Part shown: positions 1 through 7,152 of the stretch, piece after piece | How the letters are laid out: every line of letters begins with the position of its first letter | Position numbering within the stretch: position 1 is the stretch's first letter | From: Paludibacteraceae bacterium | Lineage (GTDB): Bacteria; Bacteroidota; Bacteroidia; Bacteroidales; Paludibacteraceae | Direction of reading: 5' to 3' | Length of the DNA stretch: 64,000 nt | Assembly (NCBI GenBank): GCA_016285885.1 | Contig: JAEERP010000004.1 | Span: forward strand, 186,001-250,000 | Translations under genes and position numbers: made by a program | Notes under the pieces: model-generated | The model's input: only the letters and a program-made list of their open reading frames with translations | What the model was told of the DNA's origin: nothing | The model's database searches: none

Positions 1-333
1 TTGCACAACACCTCCTACCAGCCGTTGCCACCATTCCAACCAGGCTGTGAGGATGAATCCACCTCCATGATGGAGTTCATCTATCCGAAGGATTTCCGGG
101 CATTGTATATCCCGAAGGAGATGGACGGGAAACGGGGAGAGGTTATCTTCGAGGTGGCGCATCGTCATACGGATAAGACGCTCTACTGGCATCTGGACGA
201 GACCTATTTGGGCGAGACGAAACGGTTCCATCAGAAGGGCATCAGCGCGACGGAAGGAGAACATACGATTACGGTGGTCGACGAGGATGGAAACCGTTTG
301 GAGAAACGCTTTAAGGTGATCGTGACGGAGTGA
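1..333 (+). CDS. pbpC: Penicillin-binding protein 1C, C-terminal fragment
   Basis: The frame is open at the left edge, so this is only the last 110 or so codons; the TTG at position 1 is not a credible start. The visible protein matches the C-terminal domain of penicillin-binding protein 1C (BiPBP_C family), with a short all-beta segment built around YWHLDETYLGET, EGEHTITVVDEDG and a terminal KRFKVIV strand. In complete proteins this domain follows a glycosyltransferase and a transpeptidase domain and acts in the periplasm in peptidoglycan synthesis, often beside an alpha-2-macroglobulin gene. Neither catalytic domain is in this window, so the assignment rests on the tail alone. Confidence 0.75.
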   Translation: MHNTSYQPLPPFQPGCEDESTSMMEFIYPKDFRALYIPKEMDGKRGEVIFEVAHRHTDKTLYWHLDETYLGETKRFHQKGISATEGEHTITVVDEDGNRLEKRFKVIVTE

Positions 334-429
334 GGTTTCTCAGGGTGGAGGATTCCTTTTTTATGTTTTTCCGTGCTTGCCGCCAAGCCTTGCTGTGCGG
401 CCTTATGTCGCTTTTTTCTTTCTTCTTTT

Positions 430-460
430 TTTGCCTATATGTTATTTGTTTGTAACTTTG
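430..460 (+). promoter_or_regulatory. Bacteroidota promoter for the 486-5351 cassette
   Basis: TTTG at 430-433 and TAACTTTG at 453-460 are separated by exactly 19 bases. This fits the Bacteroidota sigma-ABfr consensus (TTTG, about 19 bases, TAnnTTTG). The first start codon is 26 bases downstream of the -7 box. The genes behind it run without gaps, so this is likely the main promoter of the cassette. Confidence 0.75.
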
Positions 461-485
461 TAGAGGATAATACATTAGAAATGTT

Positions 486-1157
486 ATGAAAAACGGTAAG
501 AAGATAGTTGCAATGGTACCCATTAAGCTAAATAGCGAAAGGGTGAAAGAAAAAAATTTGCGTGTCTTTTGTGATGGCAAGGTATTGGTCCAGTTTATAT
601 TAGAAGCATTGTTGGAAAGCAAATACGTTGATGAGGTATACGTTTACTGTAGTGATGAAAGAATAAAAGGGTATTTGCTTGATGGTGTGAAGTTCTTACG
701 TCGCCCGGAATATCTGGATTTGAACACATCCAATTGTAATGATATAATTCGTGAGTTCATGAAAGAAGTGAAGTCCGATTATTACGTGGTTTCACATGCG
801 ACCGCTCCGTTCACGACTTCTGATAGTATTGACCGCTGTGTCGATAGTGTGGTTGACTCGGAGCAGTATGATTCTTCTTTTACCGTGGAAAAAATCCAAA
901 CGTTTATGTGGACGAAGGGGAAACCTATGAACTTCGACCCTAGCCATTTCCCGCGCACGCAAGATTTGGACCCGATCTATGTTGAGACGTCAGGCGCCTT
1001 TGTCTTTCCGAGGGAAGTGTTTGAGAAATATGATCGACGCATAGGCGTTCGCCCATGTTTGGTCGAGGTCGATGCGAAGGAGAGTTGCGATATTGATACT
1101 GAGTACGACATGATGGTCGCTCAGTCACTGTATATGTATAAAATGAATAATAAGTAA
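486..1157 (+). CDS. Acylneuraminate-type cytidylyltransferase
   Basis: A 223-residue protein of the CTP_transf_3 (NeuA/KdsB-like) fold. Enzymes of this family join CTP and a 2-keto-3-deoxy sugar acid to give a CMP-sugar and pyrophosphate in the cytosol. The N-terminal nucleotide-binding loop reads VPIKLNSERVKEKNLR, a variant of the IPARGGSKxxxxKN loop of CMP-sialate synthetases. Further conserved stretches are SHATAPF (about residue 100), FPRTQDLDPIYVETSGAFVF (about 157-176) and the acidic DIDTEYD near the C-terminus. It is the first gene behind the promoter at 430-460, and the aldolase gene starts two bases after its stop. There is no neuB, kdsA or neuC here, so the substrate is unknown; the aldolase-TPP-HAD context suggests an unusual keto acid. 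Confidence 0.82.
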   Translation: MKNGKKIVAMVPIKLNSERVKEKNLRVFCDGKVLVQFILEALLESKYVDEVYVYCSDERIKGYLLDGVKFLRRPEYLDLNTSNCNDIIREFMKEVKSDYYVVSHATAPFTTSDSIDRCVDSVVDSEQYDSSFTVEKIQTFMWTKGKPMNFDPSHFPRTQDLDPIYVETSGAFVFPREVFEKYDRRIGVRPCLVEVDAKESCDIDTEYDMMVAQSLYMYKMNNK

Positions 1158-1158
1158 T

Positions 1159-2193
1159 ATGAGTTTTCAGATTTCAGATTGCACAATTCGTGATGGTGGC
1201 TATTTGACGGGAAAGGTCTTCCCTGATGAATTCGTTCATGGTGTTTTGGAGGGTTTGGTTAATGCGGGAATCGATTATGTCGAGGTCGGCTTCCTTCAAA
1301 AACAGGTTAATGGGGAACCGATTGTATACCTCGACTCGAAAGGTGTGATGAAATATCTTCCAAAGGATAAGAAGGGAACCGAGTTTGTCGGTTTTTGTGA
1401 CAATAGCAGATACTCCATCGATTTATTGGACGAATGTGATCATCAGTCATTCGAGAGTCTACGTATATCATTTGCGAAACACGAGAGCGCTGAGGCTTTG
1501 AAGTTTTGCGCTGCCGCCAAGCAGAAGGGATATCGCGTGTTTGTTCAGCCTATGGATGCTCCTGGTTATACATTCGAGGAGCGGGCGAAGATGATCGAGG
1601 AGGTGAACAAAATGCAACCGGAGACGTTCTCGATTGTGGATACCTTCGGAATCATGGATATGCATGAATTGCGTGGAATTTTCCATCAAGTCGATGAACT
1701 CTTGGATAAGAACATTAAAGTTGGTCTGCACTCCCATAATAACTTGAATCTGTCGTGCGCTTTGGTTGAGGATTTGATCAGCATGGCGGAGAAAACGGAT
1801 CGTAGTGTGGTTGTGGATGGTGCTTTGTTTGGTATGGGCCGTGGCGCTGGAAATGCTAATACGGAGGCCATTGTGCATCTTCTTAACAAGAGATATGGTA
1901 AGAACTATGATCTTCCTCTATTGTTGGATGTGATAGAGAAATATATTGTTCCGTTGAAGTCTCAGGTGCGCTGGGGATACGATATGCCGATGTTTGTGTG
2001 CGGTTCTCAGTGTTCACATGTGGACAATGTATACTATATAGAGCGGACGAAGAAGGCTTCCGTTCGTGACATGTATGAGGTTCTAGGTTCTTTGAGCGTC
2101 GATAAAAGGAAACGATATGGAACTGGCTATTCCAAGAATGATTTTTCCTTGCTTCAGGAATCTCTTGATTCATATTACAAAGAAAAGAAATGA
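1159..2193 (+). CDS. HMGL-like (DRE-TIM) aldolase
   Basis: A 344-residue TIM-barrel metalloaldolase-type protein. It shows the family signature DCTIRDGGY at residues 7-15, the metal-binding GLHSHNN at about 189-195 and the G-rich GMGRGAGNANTEA near 225. Known relatives are 4-hydroxy-2-oxovalerate aldolase, HMG-CoA lyase and the isopropylmalate/homocitrate synthases, which make or break C-C bonds next to a keto acid using a divalent metal. The best fit is the 4-hydroxy-2-oxovalerate aldolase branch, which condenses pyruvate with an aldehyde. The stop overlaps the next start as ATGA at 2190-2193, a sign of translational coupling to the TPP enzyme. I infer that it makes the keto-acid skeleton later activated by the cytidylyltransferase. 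The exact reaction cannot be read from the sequence. Confidence 0.8.
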   Translation: MSFQISDCTIRDGGYLTGKVFPDEFVHGVLEGLVNAGIDYVEVGFLQKQVNGEPIVYLDSKGVMKYLPKDKKGTEFVGFCDNSRYSIDLLDECDHQSFESLRISFAKHESAEALKFCAAAKQKGYRVFVQPMDAPGYTFEERAKMIEEVNKMQPETFSIVDTFGIMDMHELRGIFHQVDELLDKNIKVGLHSHNNLNLSCALVEDLISMAEKTDRSVVVDGALFGMGRGAGNANTEAIVHLLNKRYGKNYDLPLLLDVIEKYIVPLKSQVRWGYDMPMFVCGSQCSHVDNVYYIERTKKASVRDMYEVLGSLSVDKRKRYGTGYSKNDFSLLQESLDSYYKEKK

Positions 2194-2723
2194 CGTGTGC
2201 AGAGTATTTGGTTGATTTCCTGATCTCTCGTGGTGTGACCGATGTTTTTGGTTATGCTGGAGGGTATATCGTGCCGTTCATGGATGCCTTGCGGATGCGT
2301 AATGATGAAATACGTGTGCATGTTTGTTACAATGAGCAAGGATGTGCGTTCGCCGCTAATGGATATGCGCGCGTGAGCGGACAAATCGGCGCCTATTTTA
2401 CGACTTCTGGTCCGGGGGCGGTGAATGCATTGGGAGGTCTTGCGGATGCTTGGTTCGATGGGGTGCCAATGATGGGGGTATGTGGAAATGTGCCTACCAA
2501 TGAGATGAAAGGCTTTTCGGGAATCCGTCAGAATGGTTTCCAAGAGATGGACATTGTTTCGATGACTCGTCACATCACGAAATATTCAGTTACTCCTATG
2601 AGTGCGGAGGAGTTTCCGGATGTTGTCTCTCGCGCATATAATATGGCAATGACAGGTAGAAAGGGGGGTGTTTTAATTGATTTTCCATACAACATACAAA
2701 AAGCCAGTCTTACTGGTCGGTAA
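2190..2723 (+). CDS. TPP-dependent enzyme, N-terminal (PYR) part
   Basis: 177 residues covering the pyrimidine-binding domain of an acetolactate-synthase-like TPP enzyme. FGYAGGYIVPFMDAL and NEQGCAFAANGYAR carry the glutamate that activates the thiamine ring, and TTSGPGAVNALGGLADAW follows. The domain reaches its normal last strand (GGVLIDFPYNIQ) and then meets a stop after KASLTGR. The rest of the enzyme continues in another frame from about 2700. Relatives have some 35-45 residues between this strand and the central domain, and these are absent, so a small deletion plus frame change is likely. It may be a disabled gene, an assembly error, or less likely a two-chain enzyme. The start overlaps the aldolase stop. 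Confidence 0.75.
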   Translation: MTCAEYLVDFLISRGVTDVFGYAGGYIVPFMDALRMRNDEIRVHVCYNEQGCAFAANGYARVSGQIGAYFTTSGPGAVNALGGLADAWFDGVPMMGVCGNVPTNEMKGFSGIRQNGFQEMDIVSMTRHITKYSVTPMSAEEFPDVVSRAYNMAMTGRKGGVLIDFPYNIQKASLTGR

Positions 2724-3786
2724 TGGCGCTCGTTTTTCGGGTGCGGTTGACTTGATCCATGAATTTGTCAAAAGGACTCATGTGCCTGTGCTGACTACGA
2801 TGAATGCGGTCGATTTGGCGCAGGATGATATTCGTTTGGGTTTCATTGGCACCTATGGCAACCGTGTCTCCAATATGATCCTCTCAGAATGTGATTTGCT
2901 CATCTCTGTGGGCGCTCGTTTGGGATTGCGCCAAATAGGCCATGTGCGTGAGCGCTTCGCTCCTAAGGCGAAGCTCATCCGTGTTGACATTGACCCTAAT
3001 GAGTTGAGCCGAATTGTCAAGGATGATGAGAAACAATATCTGATGGACGTGTCTGCGTTTTTGCGCCAATTGTTGACTGAGGATGTGCCAGACTTCTCCG
3101 ATTGGTGGTATCGTTGTATGAAAGCCAAGGACCTTTTGTCCCAATATGATGACGAATTGGGTAATGTGGTGGTGAAGAAGATTTCTTCCCTGTTGCCTCC
3201 TAATCCGATTGTCTCTGTGGATGTCGGCCAAAATCAGTGTTGGTGTGCCCAATCGCTCTCTTTGAAAGGAGATAAGGGACGCATCTTGATTGGGGGAGGT
3301 TATGGCTCCATGGGATGTGGCTTGCCTATGGCTATCGGCTCGTCAATCGCTACGGGTAAGGGTGTCGTTTATTGTATAACGGGTGATGGTGGACTGCAGA
3401 TGAACATCCAAGAATTAGAATCGGTTGTGGCGGAACACCTTCCTGTGAAGATAATTGTAATGAATAACCATGCTTTGGGAAAAATCAGTGAGATACAATA
3501 CGTTTCTTATGGTTCCCGATATGCGCAAACAACGCATGGAAGCGGTTATTGTGTCCCGGCTTTCGAGAAGATAGCTGAGGCGTATGGTATCCGCTCTGTG
3601 GCATTGGAATCCTATGAGTCATTGGATGCTTATGCCGGATGGTTGCTTGATAAGGATCCTTGCCTTATCAATATTAATATGCCGGAAAACACGTTGCTGA
3701 TTCCGAAAATCAAGTGGGAGTCGGGTGAAATTTTGCCTAAACTCACGGAAGATCTTTTGCGTGAGGTGAATGATTTACTACGCTAA
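2677..3786 (+). CDS. TPP-dependent enzyme, central and C-terminal part
   Basis: This frame holds the central and C-terminal domains of the same acetolactate-synthase-like enzyme. The central domain starts at KPVLLVGNGARFSG, directly where the first fragment ends. The C-terminal domain has the TPP/Mg motif GDGGLQ...VMNN (about residues 237-263) and a full-length tail. The only possible early start is TTG at 2677, preceded by the purine-rich run AGAAAGGGGGG, so independent translation is not excluded. Relatives use TPP for decarboxylation or for transfer of an acetaldehyde unit from pyruvate; a YerE-like branching reaction on a sugar is one possibility. The intact C-terminal domain suggests recent disruption or retained use. 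Confidence 0.72.
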   Translation: MIFHTTYKKPVLLVGNGARFSGAVDLIHEFVKRTHVPVLTTMNAVDLAQDDIRLGFIGTYGNRVSNMILSECDLLISVGARLGLRQIGHVRERFAPKAKLIRVDIDPNELSRIVKDDEKQYLMDVSAFLRQLLTEDVPDFSDWWYRCMKAKDLLSQYDDELGNVVVKKISSLLPPNPIVSVDVGQNQCWCAQSLSLKGDKGRILIGGGYGSMGCGLPMAIGSSIATGKGVVYCITGDGGLQMNIQELESVVAEHLPVKIIVMNNHALGKISEIQYVSYGSRYAQTTHGSGYCVPAFEKIAEAYGIRSVALESYESLDAYAGWLLDKDPCLININMPENTLLIPKIKWESGEILPKLTEDLLREVNDLLR

Positions 3787-3797
3787 CTCTTTGGGAT

Positions 3798-4292
3798 ATG
3801 TATAAATTTTTGGTGATGGACGTCGATGGCACGTTGACCGACGGGAAAATATATGTGGGTAACGATGGTGAACTTTTTAAATCATTTGATGTGAAGGATG
3901 GTTGCGGAATCGCTGTCGTCCTTCCTAAGTATGGTGTCATCCCTGTTGTTATCACAGCACGTAAAAGTGCTATTGTCGCTAATCGTTGTAAGGAACTGAA
4001 TGTGAAGGAGTGTAGACAGGGCGTGATGAATAAGTATGAAGTTCTATGCCAAGTCCTTGCCGATTATTCCCGTGCGGATGGGGTGGAATATACCTTGCGG
4101 GATGTCGCCTATATCGGAGACGACTTGGTGGATTTGCAATGCATGATGCCTGTCAAGTCTGCGGGAGGTTTGGTCGCATGCCCTTCTGACGCCATAAGAG
4201 AGGTGAAGGATATCTCTGATTATATTTGTTCGAATAGGGGAGGTGACGGCGCTGTCCGGGAGCTGATTGATTGGATGGTTGGTAATGCATAG
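3798..4292 (+). CDS. KdsC-like HAD phosphatase
   Basis: A 164-residue haloacid-dehalogenase phosphatase of the cap-less KdsC (KDO-8-phosphate phosphatase) type. DVDGTLTDG at residues 8-16 carries the two catalytic aspartates, ITARKS at about 52-57 is motif II, and YIGDDLVDLQCM at about 109-120 is the metal-binding motif. In KDO and sialic acid routes such enzymes remove the phosphate from the newly made keto sugar before CMP activation. The same role fits here, between the TPP enzyme and a CMP-sugar-type transferase. The length is normal for the family and the protein looks intact. Substrate specificity cannot be told from the sequence. Confidence 0.85.
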   Translation: MYKFLVMDVDGTLTDGKIYVGNDGELFKSFDVKDGCGIAVVLPKYGVIPVVITARKSAIVANRCKELNVKECRQGVMNKYEVLCQVLADYSRADGVEYTLRDVAYIGDDLVDLQCMMPVKSAGGLVACPSDAIREVKDISDYICSNRGGDGAVRELIDWMVGNA

Positions 4293-4313
4293 TGAAATGT
4301 CATAATAGAAAAA

Positions 4314-5351
4314 GTGGAAAGAGAACTTAACAAGTCATATGCGATTTGTCTCTGCATATCTCCTTATGCGTTGTTGCTCTATATGCTTGTCGCTGAGGAG
4401 GATAAGGCTAAAAACGAGACACTCTATGTCTTGGGTAAAGGCATCAGTAGGATTGTCTGTGACCGTCTCTCGGGTATCTATCTGGAGACAATTAACGGAA
4501 ACTCTTTAAAAGACAAGGCAAAGCGCTTCCTCAGCAAACTGCAGATGCGTGGCTTCTGGCGGCGTCAGGGAATTGATGTGCGGAATCATGAGATCTTTGC
4601 GCAGGATCATGCGGTTCTCTCTATTCTGCTGAGAGACGTCAATTACAAGCTTCTGTCGGACGGACCGAAGTATTTCTCTATTAACATGCAGGAGGATAGT
4701 ACGGAATATCGTAGGCTTTTGGCGAAAAGGAATTCGCTGGAGGGCAAGTTGGCCCGCCTCTTTTATGGTAATGTGGCGGTCTCTCCTTTTGGTGATAATG
4801 CGCAATGTACGGATGTCTATCTGACGGAGGAGGATTCTTCCCCTGTTTTGAGAAATAAGATCCTTCATGTGCATTCTTTCCAAGAGTTATGGAACGGATC
4901 GTCCGAGGAGAAACGCTCGTTTGTTAATTCGGTCTTCGATGTCTCCTTGGAAGATGTCTCTTTCCTGAATCGGAAGAGCGTGATCTTTTTTAGCCAGCCT
5001 TTGGTGGCGGACGGTATTCTTTCCGAATCAGACTACATGGAGCTGTTGAAGCGGATTTTCTCTAGATATGACCATGAGAGATTGTTGATTAAGACACATC
5101 CTAGGGACAAGTATGATTATAGAACATTATTCCCTGATGTGGAGGTCTATGAAAAGAGCGTGAATGTTCAGTTGTTGGTGCTGAATGGCCTCAAGGTGGA
5201 AAGGGTGGCTACGATTTTTTCTTCCTCTGTTGACGCTTTCCCGGAGTCTGTCGAGGTGGATTGGTTCGCTAATGCGCATCCTGTCACAAAGGCTTATTGT
5301 GGAGGCACGTTGAAACCTCATAGGAGATTCAATGATATCCTTTCCGTGTAG
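4314..5351 (+). CDS. Putative GT52/sialyltransferase-like glycosyltransferase
   Basis: A 345-residue protein with a GTG start. The N-terminus (YAICLCISPYALLLYML) resembles the opening strand of GT52 lipooligosaccharide sialyltransferases (ICLTPLQ...). The C-terminal half has LLIKTHPRDKYDY, matching the HP motif, and TIFSSSVDAF, matching the serine-pair motif of bacterial GT-B sialyl- and polysialyltransferases. In those families these residues handle the CMP moiety of the donor. As last gene of a cassette with a cytidylyltransferase, it probably transfers the CMP-activated product to a surface glycan. The acidic DDG-type motif of the family was not clearly found, so a distant or divergent member is likely. 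It ends in a hairpin shared with the convergent gene. Confidence 0.6.
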   Translation: MERELNKSYAICLCISPYALLLYMLVAEEDKAKNETLYVLGKGISRIVCDRLSGIYLETINGNSLKDKAKRFLSKLQMRGFWRRQGIDVRNHEIFAQDHAVLSILLRDVNYKLLSDGPKYFSINMQEDSTEYRRLLAKRNSLEGKLARLFYGNVAVSPFGDNAQCTDVYLTEEDSSPVLRNKILHVHSFQELWNGSSEEKRSFVNSVFDVSLEDVSFLNRKSVIFFSQPLVADGILSESDYMELLKRIFSRYDHERLLIKTHPRDKYDYRTLFPDVEVYEKSVNVQLLVLNGLKVERVATIFSSSVDAFPESVEVDWFANAHPVTKAYCGGTLKPHRRFNDILSV

Positions 5352-5371
5352 TTGGGGGCGTTATCCCAACT
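5350..5371. terminator. Hairpin between convergent genes
   Basis: AGTTGGG at 5350-5356 pairs with CCCAACT at 5365-5371 across an 8-base loop. It overlaps the stop codons of the plus-strand transferase and the minus-strand glycosyltransferase, so it can act on both. No long T tract follows, so its strength is uncertain. Confidence 0.45.
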
Positions 5372-6215
5372 CCTCTTCGTAACGTTTGATCAGTTCCTCT
5401 ATCATGTTGTCTTTGCTTGCCACTTTCTTCCAATAGGATCCATTGATGGTGTGTAGCCATGTACGGTCGAATATTTCCACCTGGTCTTGATGCCGGAGCC
5501 CTCCTTCCCTGAAATCCTCGAGATATTCTGTTGCGAACCGGATGGTGTTGGGGTCAATCTTCGCATAGATGTCATACCAATTGCCACCTCCCGAGTCTAA
5601 ATAATCTCCATCTACCTGTACGGGCATGAAATCCACTTTTTTCCCTTGCATATATGAAAAATTGAAGAAGAACATGATAGCGGACAGATACCACTTGTCC
5701 TTCTTCTCTCCTCTTTCCCTTTTTACTCCATAGACGGGCTGGTCTTTTAGTAGGCTCTTGATGTCGATGCCTTTTACGGGGAAAAGATCGTGGTCGATGA
5801 ATCCGAAGTAGGTGGGTCTCCTGTTCGACACCACATGTTTGTAGGCCCAATTGAGCGCCGCTGCGTGAGAGTAGCTCGGACCGATTAGGTTCAGGTGATT
5901 CTTGGGCAGGCGTATGTACGATACGTTCTCCTTCTGACAGATTCTCATGATTTTGTTCGACTCTTCCTCGTTGGATGAGTTATCCGCTACGATATAGGAG
6001 TAGTTGCCCAAGATGTGTTTGCGCACGCAACGGATTTGGTTTTCAATGACCACAGGATTGTTGAACGCAATGGTGATGAGATCCACGTCGTTCTCCTCTC
6101 GCTTCTCTTTAAGGGTGAGGTTGAGTTGGGTGCAGTTCTTTTCGTTGTGTAAATTGTGGATCTTCTCTAATCCGCGGACTGCCAGCCTGAAAAGCATACG
6201 TTTGGGTGTCATCAT
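5361..6215 (-). CDS. GT-A type glycosyltransferase-like protein
   Basis: A 284-residue cytosolic protein that looks like a divergent family 2 (GT-A) glycosyltransferase. DLITIAFNNPVVIENQIRC (about 45-63) is the first nucleotide-binding strand and helix, YIVADNSSNEEES is the second strand, and YFGFIDHDLFPVKG (about 135-148) carries a DHD triad in the place of the DxD metal site. There are no membrane segments after the N-terminal basic stretch. It is the last gene of a minus-strand group with a second glycosyltransferase (17-base gap) and a YfhO protein, so surface-glycan assembly is the likely role. Donor and acceptor cannot be predicted. Confidence 0.62.
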   Translation of the reverse strand: MMTPKRMLFRLAVRGLEKIHNLHNEKNCTQLNLTLKEKREENDVDLITIAFNNPVVIENQIRCVRKHILGNYSYIVADNSSNEEESNKIMRICQKENVSYIRLPKNHLNLIGPSYSHAAALNWAYKHVVSNRRPTYFGFIDHDLFPVKGIDIKSLLKDQPVYGVKRERGEKKDKWYLSAIMFFFNFSYMQGKKVDFMPVQVDGDYLDSGGGNWYDIYAKIDPNTIRFATEYLEDFREGGLRHQDQVEIFDRTWLHTINGSYWKKVASKDNMIEELIKRYEEELG

Positions 6216-6231
6216 GATGGAACTCTTTTCT

Positions 6232-7152
6232 TTAGTGTCCTAATAATCCTTTGGTTACGTTGAATCTGAATTGAAGCAATTTCCAGCCCTTGAGGGGGGA
6301 TAGCGTTAGGGTGTAGAATAGGAAGAACACGATGGATGCTCCCCATTTGACGAGTTCAGAAAGAATCCGTTTCAGGTATTTGAGTGTGGATATGTTCTTG
6401 GTCCGTATTCTCTCGCTTTTCCCGATGGAGTGCGTCAATTTATCGAAGTACTCTTTCTGCAGTTTCTTCTCGGGGATAATATGGTATAGGATCGCGGTCG
6501 GCAAATAGAAGAATCTTAGGCCTATTGTGGTCATCTTGTCGAAAATATCTTTCTCCTCTGCGCCGATTAGGCTATCGCCTTTCCTCCCCAAATCCACGTT
6601 GAATAGACCCACCTTGTCGAACACCTCTTTCCTGTATGCTGCGTTTCCTCCGCCGGGGAATGCGTTTTTGGGGAATTCCCTCTCTTTGTCTCCGAGGTAT
6701 AGTTTGCCCGTCAGGAGTTGTCTCGTGTATGGGGACATCCAATTGGGTTCCTCCGTCTCGTAGAGGGGGAGGATGGGCCCTCCTGCCGCATGGATATTAG
6801 GGTTCTTGTCGAAAAAGTCCGTGTAGGTCTGGAGGTATTCTTTGTTGATGAGGGCATCGTCGTCCACATAGACGATAACACTTCCGTGGGACTCCTTGAT
6901 GCCTCTATTCCTTGCGTAAGAGAGGCCTTGCGACGTCTCTATGTGATAGTTGAACTTAACGGAGGGATAATCTTTGCGGAAACGTTCACATTCCGATTCG
7001 GTATTGTCTGTGCTGTTGTTATTCACTAGCACAATCTCGAACTGGTCCGAACTCAATGTGTTCTCGGCCACACTCTTCAGCAGGTTGTAGATATATTTCT
7101 CCCTGTTGTAGGTGCAGACGATAACGGATAGCTTTATTTCCCCGTTTGACAT
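6232..7152 (-). CDS. Family 2 glycosyltransferase
   Basis: A 306-residue GT2 enzyme. LSVIVCTYNREKYIYNLLKS (about residues 8-27) is the nucleotide-binding start, EIVLVNNNSTDNT is the second strand, SYARNRGIKESHG is the conserved ARN-G region, and YVDDDALI (about 95) is the DxD metal site. FPGGGNAAYRKEVF and GAEEKDIFDKM match the acceptor region of GT2 proteins. A hydrophobic stretch near the C-terminus (ASIVFFLFYTLTLSPL) may attach it to the inner membrane. Its start overlaps the end of the upstream YfhO gene by 19 bases, so the two are probably co-translated. Sugar specificity is unknown. Confidence 0.85.
   Translation of the reverse strand: MSNGEIKLSVIVCTYNREKYIYNLLKSVAENTLSSDQFEIVLVNNNSTDNTESECERFRKDYPSVKFNYHIETSQGLSYARNRGIKESHGSVIVYVDDDALINKEYLQTYTDFFDKNPNIHAAGGPILPLYETEEPNWMSPYTRQLLTGKLYLGDKEREFPKNAFPGGGNAAYRKEVFDKVGLFNVDLGRKGDSLIGAEEKDIFDKMTTIGLRFFYLPTAILYHIIPEKKLQKEYFDKLTHSIGKSERIRTKNISTLKYLKRILSELVKWGASIVFFLFYTLTLSPLKGWKLLQFRFNVTKGLLGH

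Noticed and set aside
311-622. Minus-strand frame overlapping the cassette promoter
   Set aside because: It runs through the promoter and the cytidylyltransferase start and has a biased, low-complexity product.
2677-2723. Programmed ribosomal frameshift in the TPP enzyme
   Set aside because: No canonical slippery heptamer for the required direction was seen, and a frameshift would not supply the missing linker residues. A deletion is simpler.
486-4292. Phosphonate biosynthesis (PEP mutase, phosphonopyruvate decarboxylase, cytidylyltransferase)
   Set aside because: That pathway also has a TPP enzyme and a cytidylyltransferase, but the aldolase is of the HMGL type and no PEP mutase motif is present, and a KdsC-type phosphatase points to a keto sugar.
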